Shown one piece after another: positions 8,696 to 16,393 of a stretch of 64,000 bases of DNA. The first letter of the stretch is position 1; the number at the start of each line of letters is the position of its first letter. This DNA comes from Roseomonas sp. E05 (GTDB lineage: Bacteria; Pseudomonadota; Alphaproteobacteria; Acetobacterales; Acetobacteraceae), in assembly GCF_030063475.1 (NCBI RefSeq), contig NZ_JASIRT010000001.1, forward strand, positions 434,001 to 498,000. Reading direction: 5' to 3'. Both the position numbers and the translations under genes were made by a program. The notes under the pieces are model-generated. The model worked only from the letters and a program-made list of their open reading frames with translations, made no database searches and had not been told where the DNA came from.

Positions 8696-9622
8696 ATGGC
8701 CAGTCTTCTTTCCTTTCAAAATCTCCCAAATTTCTTTGGTTCAGGCAAATTCAACTATTACGATCAGAACGACCGCTCCAAGATCGACAACTTCCTGCAC
8801 AACGCCCCTTTCCCCGCCGATGGTCTGGCCGTCAGCCACCTCGCCGACACCATCCTGCACCGTCCGAATGCCCACGGAACGCAGGATGTCTTCTCCTTCG
8901 ACGCCGCACAGGGCAGCGGCGAGGGCCGGGCCGGCATCCTGGCCGACATGGCCCGCTCCCTCATCGTCAGCTTCAGCAGCGACATCCACAAGATCGAGCT
9001 CTTCGCCAAGGAGTTGTTCCGGTTCTCCGGTGGCCAGAAGGACCTCGTCCTTCATGTCGGCGATGACGCCTTCGTCTTCGCCGCCCACAACACCAAGACC
9101 ATCAACGTCACCGCCAAGGACGACGTCTATATCTTCGCGGCGGACAACCAGGGCTCCATCCACGCGCAGGGCGAGGACGTCTATATCTACGCGCCCGAGA
9201 ATGGTGGCTGCATCTCCGCCAGCGCCACCAGCCGCGCAGGCGCCAATGCCGATGCAGACGCCTTCGCCAGGAAGGGCGACGCCGTTGCCGTGGCCCATGC
9301 CGTCGCCGATGCCGATGCCGATGTCTACATCTATTCGCCGGACAACACCGGCACGGTCCATGGCTATGCCTATGCGGACTCCAAGGCCACGGCCGATGCC
9401 TGCGCCGTCGCGCCGCAGGGCGACGCGGCGGCAATCGCGCTCGCGGAGGCCTTCGCCGAGGCCAACGTCTCCATCTACGCGCGCAACGACCACGGTTCGA
9501 CATCCGCCGATGCCGATGCCCTGGCGCAGGCCCAGGCCACGGCCGACGCGGCTGGCAACGACCATGCCGGCGCCTTCACGGCGAACTACGCGCTCGCGAC
9601 CTCGCAGATCCTCATCGGCTGA
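8696..9622 (+). CDS. 48-residue-repeat protein, Ala/Asp-rich, unknown function
   Basis: The 308-residue protein has no signal peptide or Cys-rich region. Residues 1-142 form a non-repetitive domain (FFGSGKFNYYDQNDRSKIDN near the start). From residue 143 the unit DVYIF/YxxxNxG recurs at 143, 161, 209 and, as NVSIYARND, at 257. The copies at 161 and 209 are each exactly 48 residues: a predicted strand-turn (DVYIY.P.N.G) followed by an Ala/Asp-rich stretch (NADADAF, GDAVAVAHAVADADA). The C-terminus is NYALATSQILIG. A beta-solenoid-like surface or matrix protein is a reasonable guess, and its neighbour is an RTX protein. GAGGAATCCG precedes the ATG. I do not recognise the family. Confidence 0.7.
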   Translation: MASLLSFQNLPNFFGSGKFNYYDQNDRSKIDNFLHNAPFPADGLAVSHLADTILHRPNAHGTQDVFSFDAAQGSGEGRAGILADMARSLIVSFSSDIHKIELFAKELFRFSGGQKDLVLHVGDDAFVFAAHNTKTINVTAKDDVYIFAADNQGSIHAQGEDVYIYAPENGGCISASATSRAGANADADAFARKGDAVAVAHAVADADADVYIYSPDNTGTVHGYAYADSKATADACAVAPQGDAAAIALAEAFAEANVSIYARNDHGSTSADADALAQAQATADAAGNDHAGAFTANYALATSQILIG

Positions 9623-9634
9623 TGCCGAGCCGGC

Positions 9635-9681
9635 GGCAGGACGGGAGGAGGGCGCGGCAGCCGCCCTCCTTCGATCCTGCC
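9635..9681. terminator. Bidirectional hairpin between convergent genes
   Basis: A two-part stem with outer arms GGCAGGA (9635-9641) and TCCTGCC (9675-9681), and inner arms AGGAGGGCG (9646-9654) and CGCCCTCCT (9662-9670) around a seven-base loop. It fills the 72-base gap between the repeat-protein gene and the converging phosphodiesterase gene. No long U-tract is present, as is common in GC-rich genomes. Confidence 0.7.
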
Positions 9682-9694
9682 CGCTCGGGCAGGC

Positions 9695-10447
9695 TCAGGC
9701 GGCCTCGCCGGCGCGCAGCGCCAGGGCGGTGAGCGGGTCGTCGGTGGTGAAGACATCCACGCCGAGCGCCAGCATCCGCCGCATGGCCTCGGCCTCGTTC
9801 ACCGCCCAGGCGCCCACCGCGAGGCCCGCCTCGCGCAGCGCCCGCAGCGCGCCGGCCTCGCAGACGCTCTGATGCAGCCCCACGGCTGGCAGGTCCCAGG
9901 CCCGCGCTGCCGCCTGCACACCCGCCGCGCCGAGATCGCGCCAGCAGCCCAGCGACACCAGCCAGATGGCATCGGCGAAGCCGCCGTGCCGCGCCGCCTC
10001 CCCTGCCAGCGGCGCGGCGAAGCTGGTGATGGTGGTGCGCGCCCGTATGCCGGCCTCCTCCAGCACGGCGGTGACGCGCGGCAGCAGGTCGGGATAGGGG
10101 TTGCCCTGAGCGTCGCGCTTCAGCTCCAGGCGCAGACCGATCGGCGTCTCGCGGAAGATGGCGGCGACCTCGGCCAGCGTCGGCACCGCCTCGCCGCCGG
10201 TGCCCTTGAGGCGGGTGCCGCGCAGCGCCGCCAGGCTCTGCGCCCGCACCGGGCCGCTCGCCTCCGTGGTACGGTCCAGCGTTGCGTCGTGAATCACCAC
10301 CACGGCGCCGTCGGCCGAGAGATGCGCGTCCAGCTCGACCTGCTCCACCGCCAGCCGGGCGGCGTTGCGGAAGGCCGTCGGGCTGTTCTCCGGCCAGAGG
10401 ATGGCGCCGCCGCGATGCGCGGCGATGCGGGTGCGGGGCTGCGGCAT
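9695..10447 (-). CDS. Glycerophosphodiester phosphodiesterase, UgpQ type
   Basis: The enzyme hydrolyses glycerophosphodiesters from phospholipid head groups to glycerol-3-phosphate and an alcohol. The 250-residue protein shows the family pattern from the start: IAAHRGG and WPENSPTAFRNA (catalytic His and Glu region), VEQVELDAHLSADGAVVVIHD (metal site and second His), LRLELKRD in the middle and VFTTDDP near the end. There is no signal peptide, so it is the cytoplasmic type. The ATG at 10447 has GGAGG five bases upstream, which rules out longer readings that run into the preceding gene. It is 25 bases downstream of a peptide-type binding-protein gene and probably co-transcribed. Confidence 0.9.
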   Translation of the reverse strand: MPQPRTRIAAHRGGAILWPENSPTAFRNAARLAVEQVELDAHLSADGAVVVIHDATLDRTTEASGPVRAQSLAALRGTRLKGTGGEAVPTLAEVAAIFRETPIGLRLELKRDAQGNPYPDLLPRVTAVLEEAGIRARTTITSFAAPLAGEAARHGGFADAIWLVSLGCWRDLGAAGVQAAARAWDLPAVGLHQSVCEAGALRALREAGLAVGAWAVNEAEAMRRMLALGVDVFTTDDPLTALALRAGEAA

Positions 10448-10472
10448 CAGGTCCTCCGGTTCTCGCGGCATC

Positions 10473-12083
10473 TCAGGCGCGCCAATTGGCGCGACGGAAA
10501 TCCATGGCGAAGGATTGGCCCGGACGCCAGGGCAGGTCACGCCGCTTGGCGGTGAAGTTCACGGTCTGGTGCAGCACGGTGTAGGCGGGATCCTCGCGCT
10601 CGGCGATCTCCAGCATGCGGCGGAAGGCGCGGCGCCGCGCCTCCTGGTCCACCGAGCCCTCCAGGAAGTCGGAGAGCCGGCCGAACTCCTCGTTCTGCCA
10701 GGCGCCCACCTGCCATTGCTGCCCGGTCGGACCATGCGCGCGGGTGATGGAGGAGATCGGGTCGTTGAAGCCGGCGCTGTTCGACCAGTCCCAGATGCCG
10801 CGCATCCCCTGCTTCGAGAGCACCTGCGGGAAGTTCTCACGCATCTCGATCTGCACGTTCAGCCCGACCTGCCGCCAGCCCTCGACCAGGATCTGCCCGG
10901 TCGCCACTTGGCCGGTGTAGTAGTTGCCGAGCAGGCGGTAGGGGATCGGCTCGCCCTTGTAGCCGGCCTCCTTCAGCAGGCGACGCGCCTCGGCGGGGTC
11001 GAAGCGCGGCACTTCCCAGTCGGCCTGGTACATGTCGCCGTAGAAAGGGAACTGCTCGCCGCGCGGGATGCGGGTGCGGCCACCCCAGAGCGCCTCCACG
11101 ATGGCCTGCCGGTCCACGCTGTGGGTCAGCGCGCGGCGCACCCGCGCATCGGCCAGCGCCGGGTTGGTCTTGTCGAAGACGCTGAGCCGCAGGTTCATGA
11201 TGAGGCCGCCCACCACCTCGTGGCGCGGGCTGCGCTCCACCTCGCCGATCTGGTCGGGCGGGATGTCGCAGGCGAAGTCGGCCTCGCCGGAGAGCAGCAT
11301 GTTGATGCGTGCCGAGACCTCCGGCACCTCGACGAAGCGGATCTCGCGCAGCGGCGGCCGGCCGCCCCAGTAGTCGTCATGCGCGGCCAGGGTGAGCGAC
11401 TGGTCCGGACGGAACTCGACGATGCGGTAGGGACCGGTGCTGACCGGCTTGCGCGCCCAGTCGAGCCAGCTCGCCGCCGCCTCGAAGGCGGCCGGAGAGG
11501 AAACCATCCCGGCATTCTGCGCGAAACGCCCCTCGATGGCCGGCGTCGGCCGGTCATGCACCAGCACCAGGCTGTGCGGCCCCGTCACCTCGACGCGGGC
11601 CAGGCCGGGGAAGGCGCGGCGGGCGATGGCAGCGCTCTCCGGCGGCGGCGCCTTGCCCTGGGTGCGGCCGGGCACGCTGCCGAACAGGTCGCGCGCCACC
11701 TGCGGCGCCCCGTCGCCCATGCGCGCGGGGCCGAAGGAGAAGGCGACGTCCTCGGCCGTCATGGTCCGGCCGTCCTGGAAGCGCACGCCCTCGCGCAGGG
11801 TGACCTCCAGGCTGCGGTCATCGCGCCGGCGCCAGGCGGTGGCGAGCGCGGGCTTCAGCGTGAGGTCGCCCAGCCAGTCCTGCGTCATCAGCGTCTCGGC
11901 GTAGCTGGCCATCAGCCGGGTGCCGACATTGGAGGACTCGCGCAGCGGCTCCAGCGTGTTGGAGTTGGCGAGCTTCTGCACGGCGACCGTGATGGCGGGG
12001 CGCTGGTCGGCCTGCGCGATGGCGAAGCGGGGCAGGCCGAGGGCGGCGGCACCGGCGGCAAGCAGGAAGGGACGGCGACGCAT
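10473..12083 (-). CDS. ABC transporter substrate-binding protein, peptide/nickel family (SBP_bac_5)
   Basis: The 536-residue protein starts MRRRPFLLAAGAAALGLPRFAIAQA, a signal peptide with a basic n-region. The SBP_bac_5 fold is shown by SLEVTLREGVRFQDGRTMTAEDVAFSF-type sequence (split: LREGVRFQDG, TAEDVAFSFG), STGPYRIVEF, DDYWGGRPPL, DARVRRALTHSVDRQAIVE and DPAEARRLLKEAGY. Members bind oligopeptides, glutathione, opines, nickel or haem in the periplasm; the substrate cannot be told here. No permease or ATPase gene is adjacent, so it is an orphan binding protein, paired only with the phosphodiesterase downstream. The start at 12083 follows GAGGAG; the frame is open further upstream, but those codons are GC-rich noise. 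Confidence 0.88.
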   Translation of the reverse strand: MRRRPFLLAAGAAALGLPRFAIAQADQRPAITVAVQKLANSNTLEPLRESSNVGTRLMASYAETLMTQDWLGDLTLKPALATAWRRRDDRSLEVTLREGVRFQDGRTMTAEDVAFSFGPARMGDGAPQVARDLFGSVPGRTQGKAPPPESAAIARRAFPGLARVEVTGPHSLVLVHDRPTPAIEGRFAQNAGMVSSPAAFEAAASWLDWARKPVSTGPYRIVEFRPDQSLTLAAHDDYWGGRPPLREIRFVEVPEVSARINMLLSGEADFACDIPPDQIGEVERSPRHEVVGGLIMNLRLSVFDKTNPALADARVRRALTHSVDRQAIVEALWGGRTRIPRGEQFPFYGDMYQADWEVPRFDPAEARRLLKEAGYKGEPIPYRLLGNYYTGQVATGQILVEGWRQVGLNVQIEMRENFPQVLSKQGMRGIWDWSNSAGFNDPISSITRAHGPTGQQWQVGAWQNEEFGRLSDFLEGSVDQEARRRAFRRMLEIAEREDPAYTVLHQTVNFTAKRRDLPWRPGQSFAMDFRRANWRA

Positions 12084-12411
12084 CGCGGGGCGCTCCTCGG
12101 ACGGGACAGGGCGCCGCTCTAGGCCGCCGCCCGTGACATCGCGATGACGGTTCGGCGAAGCTTTCATCGCAGCCCCGGGCCAGTTGCTTTCCCGGAGGCC
12201 GGCAGCGGCCGCGGCGCAACCGGCTTTCGCGGCGCGGCGTTCTTCCGGCGCAGCGGAGATCCCTCGCCTGCCCATGCCTCCGCTCTGCCTCCCTGCCGCC
12301 ATGCGCCGGCCCTCCCGCCGGACGCATCGCGCATCGCCGGCTGGTCCCTGCGGAAGCGGCACGGGCCGGGCACGGTGTTCCTCCTCCATTCCTGCCCCTG
12401 CGGAGCCCGCC
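12084..12411. other. Divergent intergenic region, binding protein / aldehyde oxidoreductase
   Basis: These 328 bases separate a minus-strand binding-protein gene from the plus-strand molybdoenzyme operon and should hold promoters for both. Open frames cross the region on both strands, but they lack ribosome binding sites and recognisable sequence. I see no clear operator or hairpin. Confidence 0.4.
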
Positions 12412-12957
12412 ATGGCGCATTCCCCTGATCCCGTCGACATCCGCCCCCCCGAGAAGCCCGCCGGTGCGGCCACCGGGCCGGCCCGTCGCGCCCTCGCACT
12501 GCGGGTGAACGGCCGCATGCACCGCCTGGACCTCGACCCTCGCGTCGCGTTGCTTGACGCGCTGCGCGAGGCGCTGGGGCTGACCGGCGCCAAGAAGGGC
12601 TGCGACCAGGGCCAGTGCGGCGCCTGCACGGTGCTGGTGGACGGCCGGCGCGAACTGTCCTGCCTGACCCTCGCCGTCTCGGCCGCGGGGCGCGAGATCA
12701 CCACCATCGAGGGGCTGGCCGGCGCCGATGGCGCGCTGCATCCGATGCAGCAGGCCTTCATCGACCAGGACGCCTTCCAGTGCGGCTACTGCACGCCGGG
12801 GCAGATCGTCTCCGCCGTCGCCTGCGTGCAGGAGGGGCATGCCAACAGTGATGCCGAGATCCGCGAATACATGAGCGGCAATCTCTGCCGCTGCGCGGCC
12901 TACCCGAAGATCGTCGCCGCCATCAACCAGGCGCGGCCGCAGATGGAAGGAGGCTGA
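12412..12957 (+). CDS. Aldehyde/xanthine oxidoreductase family, [2Fe-2S] small subunit (PaoA-like)
   Basis: The 181-residue protein carries electrons from the molybdenum cofactor to FAD through two [2Fe-2S] clusters. Ligands are visible: plant-ferredoxin-type Cys64, Cys69, Cys72 and Cys84 (KGCDQGQCGACTVL ... LSC), and the C-terminal cluster Cys124, Cys127, Cys159 and Cys161 (QCGYCTPG ... NLCRCAAY). The sequence is close in pattern to E. coli PaoA (YagT), but the Tat signal of PaoA is missing: the N-terminus is only a short Pro/Ala-rich tail. The complex is therefore probably cytoplasmic. It is the first gene of a three-gene operon, with three bases between its stop and the next ATG. Confidence 0.92.
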   Translation: MAHSPDPVDIRPPEKPAGAATGPARRALALRVNGRMHRLDLDPRVALLDALREALGLTGAKKGCDQGQCGACTVLVDGRRELSCLTLAVSAAGREITTIEGLAGADGALHPMQQAFIDQDAFQCGYCTPGQIVSAVACVQEGHANSDAEIREYMSGNLCRCAAYPKIVAAINQARPQMEGG

Positions 12958-12960
12958 GCG

Positions 12961-13977
12961 ATGCGCTCCTTCGCCTATGAACGCGCCGCGGAGCTCGGCG
13001 CCGCCCTGGCCGACGGCACGATGCCGGAGGAAGCGGGGCAGTGCGTGCGCCCGGACACGCAGTACCTCGCCGGCGGCACCACCCTGCTGGATCTGATGAA
13101 GATCGACGTGATGCGCCCGAAGCGCGTGCTGGACATCCGCCCGGAGGCCAGCGCGCAGCCGGTGATCCGCGAGCAGGAGGGCGGGCTCTGGCTCAGCGCC
13201 GTGGCCAGCATGGCGCAGGCGGCGGAGCATCCGGCGGTGCGGCGGGACTATCCCGTCATCGCGGAGGCGCTGCAGCAGGCGGCCAGCGCCCAGCTCCGTA
13301 ATATGGCGACGCTCGGCGGCAACGTGCTGCAGCGGACCCGCTGCCACTATTTCCGCGACACCGCCTCCCCCTGCAACAAGCGCGAGCCCGGCTCAGGCTG
13401 CTCGGCGATCGGGGGCGTGACGCGGCTGCTCGCGGTGCTCGGCGTGAGCGAGCACTGCATCGCCAGCTATCCCGGCGACTTCGCCCAGGCGCTGATCGCG
13501 CTGGATGCCGAGGTGGAGACGCTGTCCCCGGAGGGGCCGCGCCGTTTCCCCTTCGCCGAGCTGCACCGCCTGCCCGGCGACACGCCCGAGGCCGAGACCA
13601 CGCTGCGGCCGGGCGAGCTGATCACCGGCTTCCGCCTGCCCACCCTGCCCTGGGCACGGCGCTCGCTCTACCTCAAGGTGCGCGACCGGGAGTCCTACGC
13701 CTTCGCCCTGGCCTCCGCCGCCGTGGCACTGGACCTGCGGGACGGGGTGGTGCGCGAGGCGCGGATCGGCCTTGGTGGCGTCGCCGCCGCGCCCTGGCGG
13801 GCGCATGAGGCGGAGATCATCCTGCAGGGCCAGGCGCTGACCGAGGACTGCGCCATCAACGCCGCCGAGGCCGCCTTCACCGGCGCCGTGACCCATGATG
13901 ACAACGCCTTCAAGCCCGAGCTGGGCCGCCGCACCCTGGTGCGCGCCCTGCTGCAGGCGGCGGCGATGGAGCTCTGA
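12961..13977 (+). CDS. Aldehyde oxidoreductase FAD-binding subunit (PaoB-like, with [4Fe-4S] cysteines)
   Basis: The 338-residue medium subunit binds FAD (QYLAGGTTLLDLMK and ATLGGNVLQRTR regions). Its most telling feature is the insertion RCHYFRDTASPCNKREPGSG with Cys128, Cys138 and Cys147, plus Cys166 in GVSEHC. This is the pattern of the extra [4Fe-4S] cluster in E. coli PaoB and 4-hydroxybenzoyl-CoA reductase, absent from ordinary xanthine dehydrogenases. It points to the PaoABC type of aldehyde oxidase. It sits between the iron-sulfur and molybdenum subunit genes, with one base between its TGA and the next ATG. Confidence 0.92.
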   Translation: MRSFAYERAAELGAALADGTMPEEAGQCVRPDTQYLAGGTTLLDLMKIDVMRPKRVLDIRPEASAQPVIREQEGGLWLSAVASMAQAAEHPAVRRDYPVIAEALQQAASAQLRNMATLGGNVLQRTRCHYFRDTASPCNKREPGSGCSAIGGVTRLLAVLGVSEHCIASYPGDFAQALIALDAEVETLSPEGPRRFPFAELHRLPGDTPEAETTLRPGELITGFRLPTLPWARRSLYLKVRDRESYAFALASAAVALDLRDGVVREARIGLGGVAAAPWRAHEAEIILQGQALTEDCAINAAEAAFTGAVTHDDNAFKPELGRRTLVRALLQAAAMEL

Positions 13978-13978
13978 C

Positions 13979-16246
13979 ATGTCCGAGGTGATCACTCCGA
14001 GCGGCGTCATCGGCCGTGACACGGTGCGGCAGGAAGCGCGCGCCAAGGTGACAGGCGTGGCGCGCTACCCCTCCGACATCCCGGTGCCAGACGCCGCGCA
14101 TGCCTTCCTCGTCACCAGCGGCATCGCCCGGGGGCGTATCCTGGGCTGGCATCTGGAGGCGGCGCGGGCGGTGCCGGGTGTGCTGGACATCCTGACGAAC
14201 GAGAACGCCGCCGGCGAGTCCAAGCCCATCCCGCCCACCAAAGGGGGCGGCGGCAGCACCACCACGCTGCAGTCGGACCGCATCTGGCACAGCGGCCAGA
14301 TCATCGCGGTGGTGGTGGCGGAAAGCTTCGAGGCGGCGCGCGAGGCGGCGCACAAGGTGCGCGTGGACTATGCCGGCGAGGCGCCCGCCGCCAGCTTCGG
14401 CAGCCCGGGCGCGCAGGTACAGGTGCTGGAGGAAACCCTGGAGGGGCACGAGGACCCCAGGGTGGGCGATGCGGAGGCCGCCTTCATCGCCGGAGCGGTA
14501 CGGGTGGACGCCTCCTACGGCACGCCGACCCAGCACCACAACCCGATCGAACTGTTCACCACCACCTGCTTCTGGGAGGACGACCGGCTCACCATCCTGG
14601 AACCCAGCCAGTTCGTGCAGGGGCTGGCGAACACGGTGGCAAAGCAGCTCGACATCGAGCCCGCAAAGGTGCGGGTGATCTCGCCGCTGGTCGGTGGCGC
14701 CTTCGGCTCGAAGGGCGGCGCCACGGCGCGCACCGCCTGGATCGCGGTCGCCGCCCGCCGGCTCGGCCGCCCGGTGAAGCTGGTGGCCAGCCGCAGCCAA
14801 GGCTTCACCATCGCCACCTACCGCGCCGAGACGCGGCAGCGCCTGCGCCTCGCCGCCGGGCGCGACGGCAGGCTGCAGGCGCTGCTGCACGAGGGCTGGG
14901 AGGTCACCTCGCGCCCCTCGAACTACAACGTGCAGGGCACGGAGACGACCGCGCGCATCTATGCCTGCCCGAATGTCTGGACGCGGGTGAACGTCGTGCA
15001 TGCCGACCGCAACACGCCGGGCTTCATGCGCGCGCCCCCTGACCTGCCCTACGGCTTCGGCCTGGAAAGCGCGATGGACGAGCTGGCCATCGCGCTCGAC
15101 ATGGACCCGGTCGAGCTGCGGCGGATCAACGACACGCGGAAGGAGCCCATCAGGGGCCTGCCCTATACCAGCCGCAGCCTGATGCCCTGCTTCGATGCCG
15201 CCGCCGAGGCTTTTGGCTGGTCCCGCCGCGACAGGCGTCCGGGCAGCATGCGCGAGGGCGACTGGCGCATCGGCTGGGGCTGCGCCGCTTCCTTCTATCC
15301 CGCCAAGATCAGCGCCGCCTGCGCGCGCGTCACGCTTTCGGCGCGGAGCGTGCGGCTGGACATCGCCGCGCACGAGATCGGCACCGGCGCCTGGACGGTG
15401 CTGGCCATGACCGCGGCCGACCAGCTCGGCCTGGAGCCGGAGCAGGTGGAGGTGCATCTCGGCGACAGCACCTTGCCGGCGGCGGGCCTGGCGGCCGGCT
15501 CCAGCCACACCGCGAGCATCTGCAATGCCGTGGCCATGGCCTGCCGCGAACTGCGCGACCGCCTCACCCATGCGGCGGTGACGGCCAATGCGGGACCGCT
15601 CGCCGGCCAGGACCCGGCGCGGCTGCGCTTCGAGAAGGGCGCGCTATGCGGGGAAAGCGGTGCGGCAGAGCCGCTGGAGGCGCTTCTCGGGCGCACCGGC
15701 CCGGTCGAGGCCTATGCCGAGCACATCCCGCACGGCAACCCGCCGGACGCGCCTGACAAGCTGCGGCAGGGCATGCCGCAGACCACCGGCGGCGCGCAGC
15801 TTCCCGACCGCATCCAGTACGGCTTCGGCGCGCAGTTCGTCGAGGTGCGCGTGAACGCCCGCACCGGCGAGGTGCGTGTGCCGCGCATCACCGGCGCCTT
15901 CGCGGCGGGGCGGATCATCAATCCGCGCACCGCGCACAGCCAGCTGATGGGCGGGATGATCTGGGGTATCGGCTCGGCCCTGCTGGAGGCCACCGAGATC
16001 GACCGGCGCAACGCGCGCTACGTCAACGACAACATCGCGGAATACCTCATCCCGGTGAATGCCGACGTGCCCTCGGTCGAAGTCATCATGGTGCCGGAGG
16101 AGGACAGGCTGGTGAACCCGCTCGGCATCAAGGGGGTCGGCGAGCTGGGCTGCGTCGGCACCAACGCGGCGATCGCGAATGCCGTGCACCACGCCACCGG
16201 GCGGCGGCTGCGGCAATTGCCGATCCGGCCGGAGCACCTGCTGTAG
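13979..16246 (+). CDS. Aldehyde oxidoreductase molybdenum-cofactor-binding subunit (PaoC-like)
   Basis: The 755-residue subunit contains the molybdenum active site. It shows the family's PLVGGAFGSKGG and MRAPPDLPYGFGLESAMDEL regions, AAGSSHTASICNAV, and at the C-terminus KGVGELGCVGT, whose Glu (about residue 722) is the catalytic base of this superfamily. E. coli PaoC is 732 residues. Substrates of the type are aromatic and aliphatic aldehydes; the real substrate here is unknown. The ATG at 13979 follows the previous TGA by one base; a longer reading from 13895 would overlap the FAD subunit. No XdhC/PaoD-type cofactor-insertion gene is adjacent. A palindromic repeat begins 14 bases after the stop. 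Confidence 0.92.
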   Translation: MSEVITPSGVIGRDTVRQEARAKVTGVARYPSDIPVPDAAHAFLVTSGIARGRILGWHLEAARAVPGVLDILTNENAAGESKPIPPTKGGGGSTTTLQSDRIWHSGQIIAVVVAESFEAAREAAHKVRVDYAGEAPAASFGSPGAQVQVLEETLEGHEDPRVGDAEAAFIAGAVRVDASYGTPTQHHNPIELFTTTCFWEDDRLTILEPSQFVQGLANTVAKQLDIEPAKVRVISPLVGGAFGSKGGATARTAWIAVAARRLGRPVKLVASRSQGFTIATYRAETRQRLRLAAGRDGRLQALLHEGWEVTSRPSNYNVQGTETTARIYACPNVWTRVNVVHADRNTPGFMRAPPDLPYGFGLESAMDELAIALDMDPVELRRINDTRKEPIRGLPYTSRSLMPCFDAAAEAFGWSRRDRRPGSMREGDWRIGWGCAASFYPAKISAACARVTLSARSVRLDIAAHEIGTGAWTVLAMTAADQLGLEPEQVEVHLGDSTLPAAGLAAGSSHTASICNAVAMACRELRDRLTHAAVTANAGPLAGQDPARLRFEKGALCGESGAAEPLEALLGRTGPVEAYAEHIPHGNPPDAPDKLRQGMPQTTGGAQLPDRIQYGFGAQFVEVRVNARTGEVRVPRITGAFAAGRIINPRTAHSQLMGGMIWGIGSALLEATEIDRRNARYVNDNIAEYLIPVNADVPSVEVIMVPEEDRLVNPLGIKGVGELGCVGTNAAIANAVHHATGRRLRQLPIRPEHLL

Positions 16247-16260
16247 GCAGGAACAAGTCC

Positions 16261-16376
16261 GGGGGAAGGAATTCCCCCGGGCCCCCATCTTCTTTTTGTC
16301 AGTTTGGCGCCGCGCTTTCCGGCCGAGCGGGAAACCCGAAGAAGAAAGATGGGGGTCTGGGGGAATTCCTTCCCCC
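16261..16376. repeat. Palindromic repeat, family 1, copy A (convergent gene ends)
   Basis: A 116-bp inverted repeat between the converging molybdoenzyme and gamma-glutamyltransferase genes. The left arm is GGGGGAAGGAATTCCCCC followed by GGGCCCCCATCTTCTTTTT. The right arm is AAGAAGAAAGATGGGGGTCT followed by GGGGGAATTCCTTCCCCC, nearly its exact reverse complement over about 36 bases. The 45-base centre holds TTTGGCGCCGCG and GAGCGGGAAACCCG. Similar elements lie at 30561 and 41328, with decayed copies elsewhere. In RNA either strand would form a long hairpin, so it may also end transcription in both directions. Confidence 0.85.
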
Positions 16377-16393
16377 AGCCTTTCACAGGCGGC

